This document shows positions 15,784 through 21,798 of a DNA stretch of 24,241 bases, piece by piece; the stretch's first letter is position 1, and every line of letters starts with the position of its first letter. The position numbers and the translations under genes were made by a program. The notes under the pieces were generated by a model. It saw only the letters and a program-made list of their open reading frames with translations. It searched no databases and was not told where the DNA came from. The stretch is from a virus: positions 1-24,241 of IMG/VR virus record IMGVR_UViG_3300028581_001156, one strand, 5' to 3'.

Positions 15784-16218
15784 TTAATCACCTGTTGTTT
15801 CATCATCTTTTGTAATCTTTTTACCAATATTATATTTAGCCGATAGTGTCCATTCTTTTTTTTCTTTAAATGGTAATACTTTAATCTGACTTAATGGCGC
15901 TTTGTTCTCAGCTTTTTCTTTTTGTACTATATCTATTAATGCCCAATCTTGTAATAGAATTGCAATTGTATTTCTTCTTTGAATATCGTTTTCTGATAGT
16001 GTAGCAAGTTTACCATCTAAAGCAAATAATTCTTTAAAATGCACTATGTAATATTTACCTTGTTTATGTAGAATATGACAAGACTGAAATAAAGTCTTAT
16101 CTTTTCTGGACGCCACACCTATTCTTGTAAGTGTTTCTCTTACTTTTAAAAAGTCGTCAGGCTGTTTGATTGTTACCTCTAACATATCCTGGATCGACCA
16201 TTTAATGCTCTCACTCAT
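15784..16218 (-). CDS. regA: RegA translational repressor
   Basis: 144 residues. T4 RegA binds start regions of many early mRNAs, including 44 and 45, and shuts off their translation. From residue 12 the sequence MLEVTIKQPDDFLKVRETLT aligns well with the start of T4 RegA, and DKTLFQSCHILHKQGKYYIVHFKELF, DIQRRNTIAILLQDWAL and the C-terminal KEWTLSAKYNIGK follow in order. The ATG at 16218 is chosen because GGGAGA lies at the right distance; this adds 11 residues (MSESIKWSIQD) before the T4-like start. The start overlaps the gp62 stop by one base (TAATG). Gene order 44-62-regA is as in T4. Confidence is high. Confidence 0.95.
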   Translation of the reverse strand: MSESIKWSIQDMLEVTIKQPDDFLKVRETLTRIGVASRKDKTLFQSCHILHKQGKYYIVHFKELFALDGKLATLSENDIQRRNTIAILLQDWALIDIVQKEKAENKAPLSQIKVLPFKEKKEWTLSAKYNIGKKITKDDETTGD

Positions 16219-16607
16219 TAATTTCTCCCACCCTTAAAAAGTTTGCTCTTAATATGTTCAATCTGTTCTTTGGATAGTATTGTTAGTGCCTCTCTCGCCT
16301 TTTCATTACTATATCCATAATACTCTTTTACATACTCTAAGTCTTTCAATTTGGCCTGTGATAACCACTTGCCACCAAATCGCTTCTTTTTTCTTACACT
16401 ATTTATTAAAAAATGAAATTGTACTTTTTTAGGAAGAAAATGTAAACCATTCATTTCATTGGCTGGCATTAATGTGTCCCAAAACATAGAAAGACAACGA
16501 TTAATAACGTAAGGTGGGTACTTCTTTTCCCATAAAGAATCATCACTATCAAGTAATGGTTCACTTGTTTCGTTAATGGCCTTTAGATAGTCTTTTAATT
16601 CGTACAT
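16218..16607 (-). CDS. 62: Clamp loader small subunit (gp62-like)
   Basis: 129 residues, shorter than T4 gp62 (187). Together with four gp44 subunits it forms the loader that opens the gp45 clamp. The KYPPYVINRCLSMFWDTLMPANEMNGLHFL block and the C-terminal YYGYSNEKAREALTILSKEQIEHIKSKL are what I recall from gp62 of marine T4-like phages. Direct resemblance to T4 gp62 is faint, so the call leans on synteny with gp44 and RegA. No ribosome binding site is seen before the ATG; in T4 the 44-62 junction is translationally coupled, and here a GIY-YIG-like gene sits in between. Confidence 0.85.
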   Translation of the reverse strand: MYELKDYLKAINETSEPLLDSDDSLWEKKYPPYVINRCLSMFWDTLMPANEMNGLHFLPKKVQFHFLINSVRKKKRFGGKWLSQAKLKDLEYVKEYYGYSNEKAREALTILSKEQIEHIKSKLFKGGRN

Positions 16608-16612
16608 AATAA

Positions 16613-17137
16613 TTAAATATAATCATAGCTGTTTATAAGTTCTCTATATATATTCCAAAAAGAACCTGATATAAAAACTCTTTTACCTTTGAAAAGTATT
16701 GTTCTATATGTTTCTCCAGGCCCAGCTTTTCCTTTTATTTGAGCTGGTAAATGAGGAAAAAAATGACATCTAGGTCTGAAAGAATTTATTGGTTTTAGAC
16801 CTTCTAATGTTGCGACCATTGTTTGTTTTCTACTTAAATATTGTTCCTCTAAATTTAAAATAACTCCATTTCTTTTTTTTATATAATCAGGTAATAATGG
16901 TAAAATATCCTCACTAAACCACTCTCCTTTTATTTTATATTTTTCAAAAAACTCGTGAGCTAATCTTTCTTCTTTAAAAATGTTATTTTTACCTACTGCT
17001 ATAGTAGCTAAAATTTTTATATCTCTAGGATTGTTTGTTGTAAGAGAAAGTAATCTTTCTGTTAAATTATCAGCCTTTCCTATTTTTACATATTGGCCGT
17101 CAAATATAAAATAAATTACGTTTAAAAATTCTATCAT
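16613..17137 (-). CDS. GIY-YIG/T5orf172-like protein inserted between gp44 and gp62
   Basis: 174 residues. The N-terminal region VIYFIFDGQYVKIGKADNL (about 8-26), RLLSLTTNNPRDIKILATI (about 28-46) and ERLAHEFFEKYKIKGEWF (about 57-74) matches the T5orf172/MUG113 branch of the GIY-YIG nuclease superfamily. The remainder (about 95-174) has no recognised domain and may bind DNA. The ATG overlaps the gp44 stop as ATGA, so the gene has slotted exactly into the 44-62 junction. Freestanding homing nucleases commonly sit between phage replication genes, and that is the likeliest identity. Whether the catalytic residues of a full GIY-YIG site are all present is uncertain. Confidence 0.75.
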   Translation of the reverse strand: MIEFLNVIYFIFDGQYVKIGKADNLTERLLSLTTNNPRDIKILATIAVGKNNIFKEERLAHEFFEKYKIKGEWFSEDILPLLPDYIKKRNGVILNLEEQYLSRKQTMVATLEGLKPINSFRPRCHFFPHLPAQIKGKAGPGETYRTILFKGKRVFISGSFWNIYRELINSYDYI

Positions 17138-18078
17138 TTAAATTTACAACCGGCCATTACTTCAGTAAGACAAGCCACCATATTGATTTCTTGGTCAGCA
17201 ACAAAGGCCGCTTTGTATTGATAACCGGCAATAATTAAAACTGCCTGTGGTATAGATTTAGGGTCTAAATGTAAATAAAGAAGCTCATAGATTTCTTTAA
17301 ATAAATGAGTTGGCCCGTGGTCTAGGTTTTGTGAAACCCATTTTCGCATACCATTAAAGTCTTTGTCTTTTAATTTAACAATAAGGTCTTTATAGTTTTC
17401 TTCTTTTAAACTAAAAAGAATACCACTGTCTATTTTACCACGAACAGAATATCTTTGTAATTCATTTATGGTTCTTCTAAAATCAGGATAGTGTTTTTGT
17501 ATAACTTCTGCTAATACATTTTTATCAAATTCTATGCCTTCATCTTTTAATATAATAGATAATCTATTCATTAATTTTGCGGCGGTTTTAGCCTTTTGAC
17601 CATTTGTAATTCTAAAATCAATAACAGTACAACGACTATGTAACGCTTCTATAATTCTACTTTTGAAATTACAAGTAAAGATAAATCTACAATTATTAAA
17701 AAACGTTTCAATAAAGTTTCTTAATGCAGGTTGTACTGACTCGGCGTTCATATAATCTGCCTCGTCTATGATTACAACTTTATGATTGGCTTCTTTAGTA
17801 AGTGAAATGGTAGAAGCAAAGTTTTTAATTTTGTTTCTTAATGTATCAATCTGACGGCCTTCATCAGAACCATTTATGATAATATAATCTACACCTATTT
17901 CTTCACATAAGGCACGAGCTACAGTAGTCTTACCTGTGCCTGGTGTGCCTGATAATAATAGATTAGGTATTTCTTTTTTCTTAACAAACTCAATAAAAGT
18001 TTGTTTTAAATCTTCTGATAAAATACAATCTTCTATTCTTTTAGGTCGATACTTCTCAACCCATAAAAAATCTGACAT
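17134..18078 (-). CDS. 44: Clamp loader large subunit, AAA+ ATPase (gp44)
   Basis: 314 residues (T4 gp44 has 319). It starts MSDFLWVEKYRP, the classical opening of loader ATPases. Walker A GTPGTGKT at 44-51, Walker B VVIIDEAD at 101-108, sensor 1 FTCN at 134-137 and the SRC arginine-finger motif LHSRC at 146-150. The C-terminal helical region includes YPDFRRTINELQRYS, also conserved in T4. It loads the gp45 clamp onto primer-template DNA. A GGAGTT ribosome binding site precedes the ATG. Confidence is very high. Confidence 0.97.
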   Translation of the reverse strand: MSDFLWVEKYRPKRIEDCILSEDLKQTFIEFVKKKEIPNLLLSGTPGTGKTTVARALCEEIGVDYIIINGSDEGRQIDTLRNKIKNFASTISLTKEANHKVVIIDEADYMNAESVQPALRNFIETFFNNCRFIFTCNFKSRIIEALHSRCTVIDFRITNGQKAKTAAKLMNRLSIILKDEGIEFDKNVLAEVIQKHYPDFRRTINELQRYSVRGKIDSGILFSLKEENYKDLIVKLKDKDFNGMRKWVSQNLDHGPTHLFKEIYELLYLHLDPKSIPQAVLIIAGYQYKAAFVADQEINMVACLTEVMAGCKFK

Positions 18079-18093
18079 AATATAAACTCCAAG

Positions 18094-18441
18094 TTAATCA
18101 TTTTTCTCTTTTACTAATTCGTATTCACTTTCGTAACCACCTTTACGGTCTGAAACCCAATCATCATACCTATCACTATGGCCAATTTCACTTAGAAATT
18201 CCCAAAGCTTATATTCACCATCTGTTTCTGAAAAACATTTTTCAAAGTTTTCCATTGAACCAAAATATTTAATTATTTCTGATGGTAAAGGTAAATAAGT
18301 GAACTCACTCGTAACATTATGAAATTCCCTTGATATAACTTTAACAGGTGTTTCTTCTGATAGAACTGTGCCATCAAAAGACCTATTAACGCCAGCGGTT
18401 TTATCTTCCTCCTCTGGTGTCATTACAACAGGTTTATTCAT
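18094..18441 (-). CDS. Unknown acidic protein between gp45 and gp44
   Basis: 115 residues, acidic, opening MNKPVVMTPEEEDKTAG and ending KGGYESEYELVKEKND, with a central FTYLPLPSEIIKYFGSMENFEKCF. No family recognised. GGAG precedes the ATG, which lies just after the gp45 stop. Tight placement between clamp and loader genes suggests a replication-linked role, on position alone. Confidence 0.75.
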   Translation of the reverse strand: MNKPVVMTPEEEDKTAGVNRSFDGTVLSEETPVKVISREFHNVTSEFTYLPLPSEIIKYFGSMENFEKCFSETDGEYKLWEFLSEIGHSDRYDDWVSDRKGGYESEYELVKEKND

Positions 18442-18442
18442 A

Positions 18443-19108
18443 TTAGAACTCCGAGTCTGGTTCTAATGCTATCCAGTATTGAACTGGTTTACTTCTGTTT
18501 ATAAAATGACTTACTTTGGCTTTAGAAATTGCCACATCATAATCATCAGCAATAATTTTAAAGTTTTCAGATTTAAAATTAGCCATAAAAACTTTATCTA
18601 TTTCACCGACCTTATTGAAATAACGGTGTGAAGATTTATTTTTTTTATCGTGTGCTAGTAAAGATATATTCTTACCATCACCTTGAACCGCTATATCTGG
18701 CAAATTCATTGTTACCGCTGCTTTTTGTAAAGCTGCTAAATCATTATTCTTTAATGTAAATGTTACTGTCTTATCAGGCATACTAATGCTTTTTAGAGGT
18801 GTAACAATAACTGATTTATCAGCAAAAGAATAATTAACTATTCTTCCTGTTTTCTGATCAGAAATAATGGCATAGTTGGCACCATTAATTTTAACAGCAG
18901 GATTTTCAAATAATTCTACTGCTCTTATAAATTCTGGTAAATTATATATACCAAATTCTGTATCAAATTTTTCTGTGATTGTTGCTTCTGCTAGAATGTT
19001 TTTCATAGCAGATATTGTATTTAACTTACTGCCTGGTTTAAAAAGAATATTCTCGTTAATCTCGCTAAAATTCTTTAATATGGCCAGTGTGTCTGTACTT
19101 AGGTTCAT
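18443..19108 (-). CDS. 45: DNA sliding clamp (gp45)
   Basis: 221 residues from the ATG at 19108, chosen because AAGGAG lies just upstream; an in-frame start at 19126 would add six residues before it. The N-terminus MNLSTDTLAILKNFSEINENILFK matches the T4 clamp opening (MKLSKDTTALLKNFATIN), and the end YWIALEPDSEF matches the T4 C-terminus (VVALEADSTHDF). The trimeric ring tethers gp43 to DNA and also activates late transcription with gp33/gp55, relevant to the TATAAATA boxes in this window. Confidence is high. Confidence 0.95.
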   Translation of the reverse strand: MNLSTDTLAILKNFSEINENILFKPGSKLNTISAMKNILAEATITEKFDTEFGIYNLPEFIRAVELFENPAVKINGANYAIISDQKTGRIVNYSFADKSVIVTPLKSISMPDKTVTFTLKNNDLAALQKAAVTMNLPDIAVQGDGKNISLLAHDKKNKSSHRYFNKVGEIDKVFMANFKSENFKIIADDYDVAISKAKVSHFINRSKPVQYWIALEPDSEF

Positions 19109-19109
19109 T

Positions 19110-19370
19110 TCACTTCTCCTTATCATAGTTTAATAATAATATAACATAATGTACTGCTTTAAGCAAGTCAGCACGATTATATCCGTTCTTCTTACCATAC
19201 CTACACAAATACTTAATTGCATTGGCGTGGCAAAAATCTTTTCCAATATTTAGTGTTTTGAATAAATCTTGTACTTGAAAGCCGTCTTGGCCTGTTGAAT
19301 AGTGTTGACCATAAGTTGATTTGATATAGTCAAGTATTTCTTTTACAATTTTATCTTCGTTGTACTTCAT
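19110..19370 (-). CDS. DUF3310-family protein
   Basis: 86 residues from the ATG at 19370. The segment DFCHANAIKYLCRYGKKNGYNRADLLKAVHYVILLL has the N-A-I-K-Y-x-x-R-x-G-K-K...D-L-x-K-A pattern of DUF3310, a common small phage family of unknown function sometimes called nucleotide-kinase-like. A longer TTG-initiated frame to 19403 would run into the tRNA-like element and is unlikely. No ribosome binding site is visible: the CCA end of the tRNA-like RNA is only 6 nt upstream. The gene stops one base before gp45. Confidence 0.8.
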   Translation of the reverse strand: MKYNEDKIVKEILDYIKSTYGQHYSTGQDGFQVQDLFKTLNIGKDFCHANAIKYLCRYGKKNGYNRADLLKAVHYVILLLNYDKEK

Positions 19371-19376
19371 AATATT

Positions 19377-19450
19377 TGGAGCGGACAACTGGTACTGCCC
19401 CAATTTCTCTAACTTGGAAAGTTAGCATATTACTTTTATAATATGTCCGC
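19377..19450 (-). tRNA. tRNA-Gly(UCC)-like RNA with non-canonical D and T loops
   Basis: 74 nt that fold as a cloverleaf by eye. The acceptor stem GCGGACA/TGTCCGC is a perfect 7 bp, followed by discriminator U and an encoded CCA. A weak D arm comes next (3 bp, loop AAAAGTA). The anticodon stem CTAAC/GTTAG is 5 bp with loop TTTCCAA (U33, anticodon UCC), and the variable region is 4 nt. The T stem ATTGG/CCAGT is 5 bp including one wobble, with loop GGCAGTA. The acceptor and anticodon arms closely resemble E. coli tRNA-Gly(UCC). The bases known to matter for bacterial GlyRS (U73, G1-C72, C2-G71, G3-C70, C35, C36) are present. The D-loop GG and the T-loop TTC are missing, so it is either a degenerate tRNA or one adapted to a non-ribosomal role. 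Its 5' end coincides with the expected start of the promoter at 19458-19486. Confidence 0.7.
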
Positions 19451-19457
19451 AATTCCA

Positions 19458-19486
19458 AATGTAACACAAAAGGCCGAGATTGTCAA
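19458..19486 (-). promoter_or_regulatory. Sigma70-type promoter for the tRNA-like RNA and clamp operon
   Basis: Minus strand: TTGACA (19486-19481), 17 bp, TACATT (19463-19458), 10 of 12 matches. The -35 box lies in the loop of the hsp20 terminator hairpin. The predicted start is at or within a base or two of the tRNA-like 5' end (19450). Confidence 0.65.
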
Positions 19487-19502
19487 CCAGTCCCGGCCTT
19501 TT
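19468..19502 (-). terminator. Rho-independent terminator after hsp20
   Basis: Stem AAAAGGCCG/CGGCCTTTT, 9 perfect base pairs, with a 17-nt loop, ending in TTTT on either strand; on the minus strand it follows hsp20 by about 13 bp. It is one of the few GC-rich stems in the window. The symmetric shape could act in both directions. Confidence 0.7.
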
Positions 19503-19515
19503 ATAAATGACATTA

Positions 19516-19968
19516 TTATTTGATGTCAATTGTCTTTGGTTTTCTAGACTCAGGTACTATTTTTTCTAATGATACCTTTAATAGACCGTCTTTTAACTCG
19601 GCGCCTTTAACCTCTACGTCATCAGCGATGGTAAACGATCTCTCAAAATATCTTTTAGCAATACCTTTATAGATTGTATTACCATCAGAATCTTTTGATT
19701 CGTCTTTATCAGATTTCTTTGATCTGATTAATAACTGTCCGTCCTCATAGGATACTTCAATATCTTTTTTGTTGTATCCTGCAAGAGCCACTTCAATATC
19801 GTATTTGTTTTTTGAAGTTTCCACGATATTATATGGTGGATAGTTTACTGAAGGAACTCTTAATCCAAAGTCGTCATTTAACATTGATTCGAAGTGATCG
19901 AATACGTTATCAAACCCTATGGATAAAGGCCTTAGTTGATTGAATATGCTTAATTGATGTTTAGTCAT
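19516..19968 (-). CDS. hsp20: Small heat-shock protein, Hsp20/IbpA-like
   Basis: 150 residues. An ATP-independent holdase chaperone. The N-terminus ends in RPLSIGFDNVFDHFESML as in IbpA, the alpha-crystallin domain runs from YPPYNIVETSKNKYDIEVALAGY to GLLKVSLEKIVPE (about 43-138), including KGIAKRYFERSFTIADDVEV, and the C-terminal TIDI is the I-x-I oligomer anchor. A strong ribosome binding site (AAGGAG) precedes the ATG, a late-type promoter box lies about 60 bp upstream, and a terminator follows, so it is a single-gene unit. Hsp20 is common in marine T4-like phages and may help virion protein folding. Confidence 0.93.
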   Translation of the reverse strand: MTKHQLSIFNQLRPLSIGFDNVFDHFESMLNDDFGLRVPSVNYPPYNIVETSKNKYDIEVALAGYNKKDIEVSYEDGQLLIRSKKSDKDESKDSDGNTIYKGIAKRYFERSFTIADDVEVKGAELKDGLLKVSLEKIVPESRKPKTIDIK

Positions 19969-19997
19969 TTTTATCTCCTTTTGTTAAGCAAGTTAAA

Positions 19998-20036
19998 ATT
20001 GAAAGCCCACTATTGGCACTTTCAATATTATTTATA
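19998..20036 (-). promoter_or_regulatory. Late-type promoter box and leader hairpin of hsp20
   Basis: TATAAATA lies at 20036-20029 (minus strand). Just downstream, ATTGAAAG/CTTTCAAT (20026-20019 with 20005-19998) forms an 8-bp stem around a 13-nt loop. A weaker sigma70-like TTGAAA-16 bp-TATATT lies immediately upstream. A transcript from the late box would start inside the hairpin's first strand, while one from further upstream would carry the whole hairpin. Confidence 0.45.
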
Positions 20037-20087
20037 ATATAAGTACGATTTTTGATATTTCAAGTGGTCAAAAATGTCGCACTTTAG

Positions 20088-20192
20088 TGGTAGTTTGTTT
20101 ATCACGGAGTAAACTACCAAACACCGATTTGCTGATACTTTAAGTAGTATCAATCTTTTTAACGCCGACTAGGTCTTATGAATTGCCTAGTC
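20088..20192. other. Gene-free stretch with three hairpins
   Basis: Between bS21 and hsp20 (20037-20228) I see no gene. Three inverted repeats lie in a row: GACTAGG/CCTAGTC (20167-20192, 12-nt loop), TGATACT/AGTATCA (20133-20152, 6-nt loop) and TGGTAGTTT/AAACTACCA (20088-20119, 14-nt loop). None has tRNA geometry. They could be the processed 3' end of the bS21 mRNA, a small RNA, or part of the hsp20 leader. Confidence 0.4.
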
Positions 20193-20228
20193 TATAATAT
20201 ATATACAGGTTCAAGTATAACGTTAAAA

Positions 20229-20438
20229 CTAATAACCTCTTATATCTCGTAACATCTTCTGTTTTTTTAAAAAGTTAGCTCGCATTTCTTTTGCTTTTCT
20301 AACTCTTTTTTCAGATGGTTTTTCGTAAGTCTGTTTCATTTTATACAGCCTCATAAAACCGTCTTTCAGAAGTTTCTTTTTAAGAATACGCATAGCCTTT
20401 TCGACATTGTTATTCCTAACTTCTATTTTTAATCCCAA
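20229..20438 (-). CDS. rpsU: Ribosomal protein bS21
   Basis: 69 residues, about the usual bS21 length (71 in E. coli). bS21 sits on the 30S platform near S6, S18 and the anti-Shine-Dalgarno end of 16S rRNA and takes part in initiation. The sequence EVRNNNVEKAMRILKKKLLKDGFM matches the family opening, TYEKPSEKRVRKAKE the conserved centre, and the basic tail ends RDIRGY. The start is a TTG at 20438: a strong AAGGAGG lies 8 nt upstream, inside the last codons of the ParB-like gene. Longer in-frame starts lie within that gene. Phage-encoded bS21 is known from pelagiphages. It may replace the host copy and bias initiation to phage mRNAs. Confidence 0.88.
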   Translation of the reverse strand: MGLKIEVRNNNVEKAMRILKKKLLKDGFMRLYKMKQTYEKPSEKRVRKAKEMRANFLKKQKMLRDIRGY

Positions 20439-20439
20439 T

Positions 20440-21699
20440 TTATTTACCTCCTTTCGATGGAACTTTATGTAATTGAATTTCATAGTTATTCTGGTTATTA
20501 AAATAAGCATCACCGTGTATAATAGTAGACTCTTTAGAATGATTCTTACCAAAAGTAGAAAAGCTCATTTCACATTTGTTTGAACTTTTGTTTGCTGACC
20601 AATCTTTTTTTTCTAAATCGCTCATAACAACAAATTGTCTAAATGTTTTAGGATCGTATGTAACTAATAAAAATGTGTGAGGTACAATTCTTGTTGCACC
20701 TATACCAGCAAAAACTTTGGTTGAAGAACTGGTACCTTGATATTGACCTACTTTTACTTCGATTCTTTCAGGATGATATCCTTCTTTAGATAGACATTTA
20801 ATTCTAATATCAGGTAATCCTACTTCCTCTCTAGGAGTGTAAGATTCAAATCCTTCTTCTTCTAGTACAATTGATAAAGCTGACATATAAGCATTAGATA
20901 TAAATGTGCTAATAAATTGTTGTTCGTGTCCGTGTTGTTTATCTTGTATAATTTTTTTACCATTTATTGAAATGTTTAAAAACTGGTCTATCATACTATT
21001 AGCATACTTAATCAACTTTTTCTGTAATTTTGAGTTTTTAAAATATTTTGGCCAATTTTTTCTTTTTTTATCATATTTTAATTTTGATTTTTCTTTTATA
21101 TCAAAAGCTTCACTATAAGCTTTAGCAACAGAATATTCGCCCGATTCAACTTTTGAAATTAAATCTAATCTTTTTTTAGAAAATATTTGATACATTTTTT
21201 TAAAATGTTCGGTAGAAAATTTACATTTTTCATTACACCATCTATTTCTATCTTGTGGAGAAAAATCTTTTCTTGTTTTTTGATAATGTAAATCATTAGC
21301 AACGTCATATTTTCTTAATATAACAGGCCAAGATGTTTGATTTCTTATTACTCCAGGTTCATTATAAGCATCTAACATCGCCATTTCATTTTCTGTATAT
21401 GGAATATCTATATTTAAACGTTTTTCATCAAGAGTGTGATCTATTATTTCGCATTGTACTTTTGTTTTTGAAAGTTTTTCATCTTCATTACATTCCCACC
21501 ATCTTCTATGACCAGAATAAATAAAATTATTCATATCTATTTTTATTATTTCTTTAGTAGGCGTACCTGTTTTTTTATACCATTCCATTAAAGATTTTTT
21601 TAAGGCTGCTCTATCATCATTTTTAAAATCATATAAAACTGAATTAAAAGGGTGTGGCTTTAAGTCTGTTATTTTTCTATAAACTATATTGGTTTTCAT
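20440..21699 (-). CDS. ParB-like domain fused to PD-(D/E)XK nuclease-like domain
   Basis: 419 residues. Residues 1-90 look like a ParB/Srx-type N-terminal domain: YRKITDLKPHPFNSVLYD, then FIYSGHRRWWEC with the GHRR box at 63-66. The middle (about 145-260) is basic and helical. The C-terminal part has EVGLPDIRI (Asp297) and, after 16 residues, RIEVKVG (Glu314-x-Lys316), the spacing and strand context of a PD-(D/E)XK nuclease, with an upstream Glu (HEQQF, 259) as a possible further ligand. No ribosome binding site is obvious, but the promoter at 21726-21754 is strong. It could be a homing or restriction-like nuclease, or act in degradation of host DNA. GCC codons are sparse. Confidence 0.7.
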   Translation of the reverse strand: MKTNIVYRKITDLKPHPFNSVLYDFKNDDRAALKKSLMEWYKKTGTPTKEIIKIDMNNFIYSGHRRWWECNEDEKLSKTKVQCEIIDHTLDEKRLNIDIPYTENEMAMLDAYNEPGVIRNQTSWPVILRKYDVANDLHYQKTRKDFSPQDRNRWCNEKCKFSTEHFKKMYQIFSKKRLDLISKVESGEYSVAKAYSEAFDIKEKSKLKYDKKRKNWPKYFKNSKLQKKLIKYANSMIDQFLNISINGKKIIQDKQHGHEQQFISTFISNAYMSALSIVLEEEGFESYTPREEVGLPDIRIKCLSKEGYHPERIEVKVGQYQGTSSSTKVFAGIGATRIVPHTFLLVTYDPKTFRQFVVMSDLEKKDWSANKSSNKCEMSFSTFGKNHSKESTIIHGDAYFNNQNNYEIQLHKVPSKGGK

Positions 21700-21725
21700 A
21701 TTTTATTATTTTATATTAAGGTTAA

Positions 21726-21754
21726 ATTTTATCACAGTTTGTTTTAATTGTCAA
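21726..21754 (-). promoter_or_regulatory. Sigma70-type promoter for the ParB-like/bS21 unit
   Basis: Minus strand: TTGACA (21754-21749), 17 bp, TAAAAT (21731-21726), 11 of 12 matches. It shares the extended block CTGGTTGACAAT with the promoter at 19458-19486. Confidence 0.8.
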
Positions 21755-21755
21755 C

Positions 21756-21779
21756 CAGATGGCCATTACTGGCCACCTG
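21756..21779 (-). terminator. Hairpin after the CobS-like gene, possible terminator
   Basis: Minus strand CAGGTGGCC/GGCCATCTG, 9 bp with one G-U pair and a 6-nt loop, 20 bp after the CobS-like stop. No U-tract follows; instead the next promoter's -35 box begins two bases later. Termination is plausible but unproven. Confidence 0.45.
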
Positions 21780-21798
21780 TGGACTAATATAAACGGAT

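Noticed and set aside
15527-15846. Overlapping plus-strand frames opposite the RimK-RimB and RegA genes
   Set aside because: Antisense shadows; the minus-strand proteins explain the sequence fully.
19371-19403. TTG-initiated extension of the DUF3310 protein
   Set aside because: The extension would be encoded by the 3' part of the tRNA-like element, and family similarity begins after the ATG at 19370.
19371-19463. Interpretation of the structured leader at 19377-19450 as a riboswitch
   Set aside because: The outer stem, 7-nt anticodon-type loop, U33 and U-CCA end fit a tRNA-Gly better than any riboswitch class I know; the outer ATTTGGA/TCCAAAT extension could still matter.
20208-20216. GGTTCAAGT on the plus strand, a T-loop-like motif suggesting a tRNA
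   Set aside because: The flanking bases do not pair into a T stem and no acceptor or anticodon arm fits around it.
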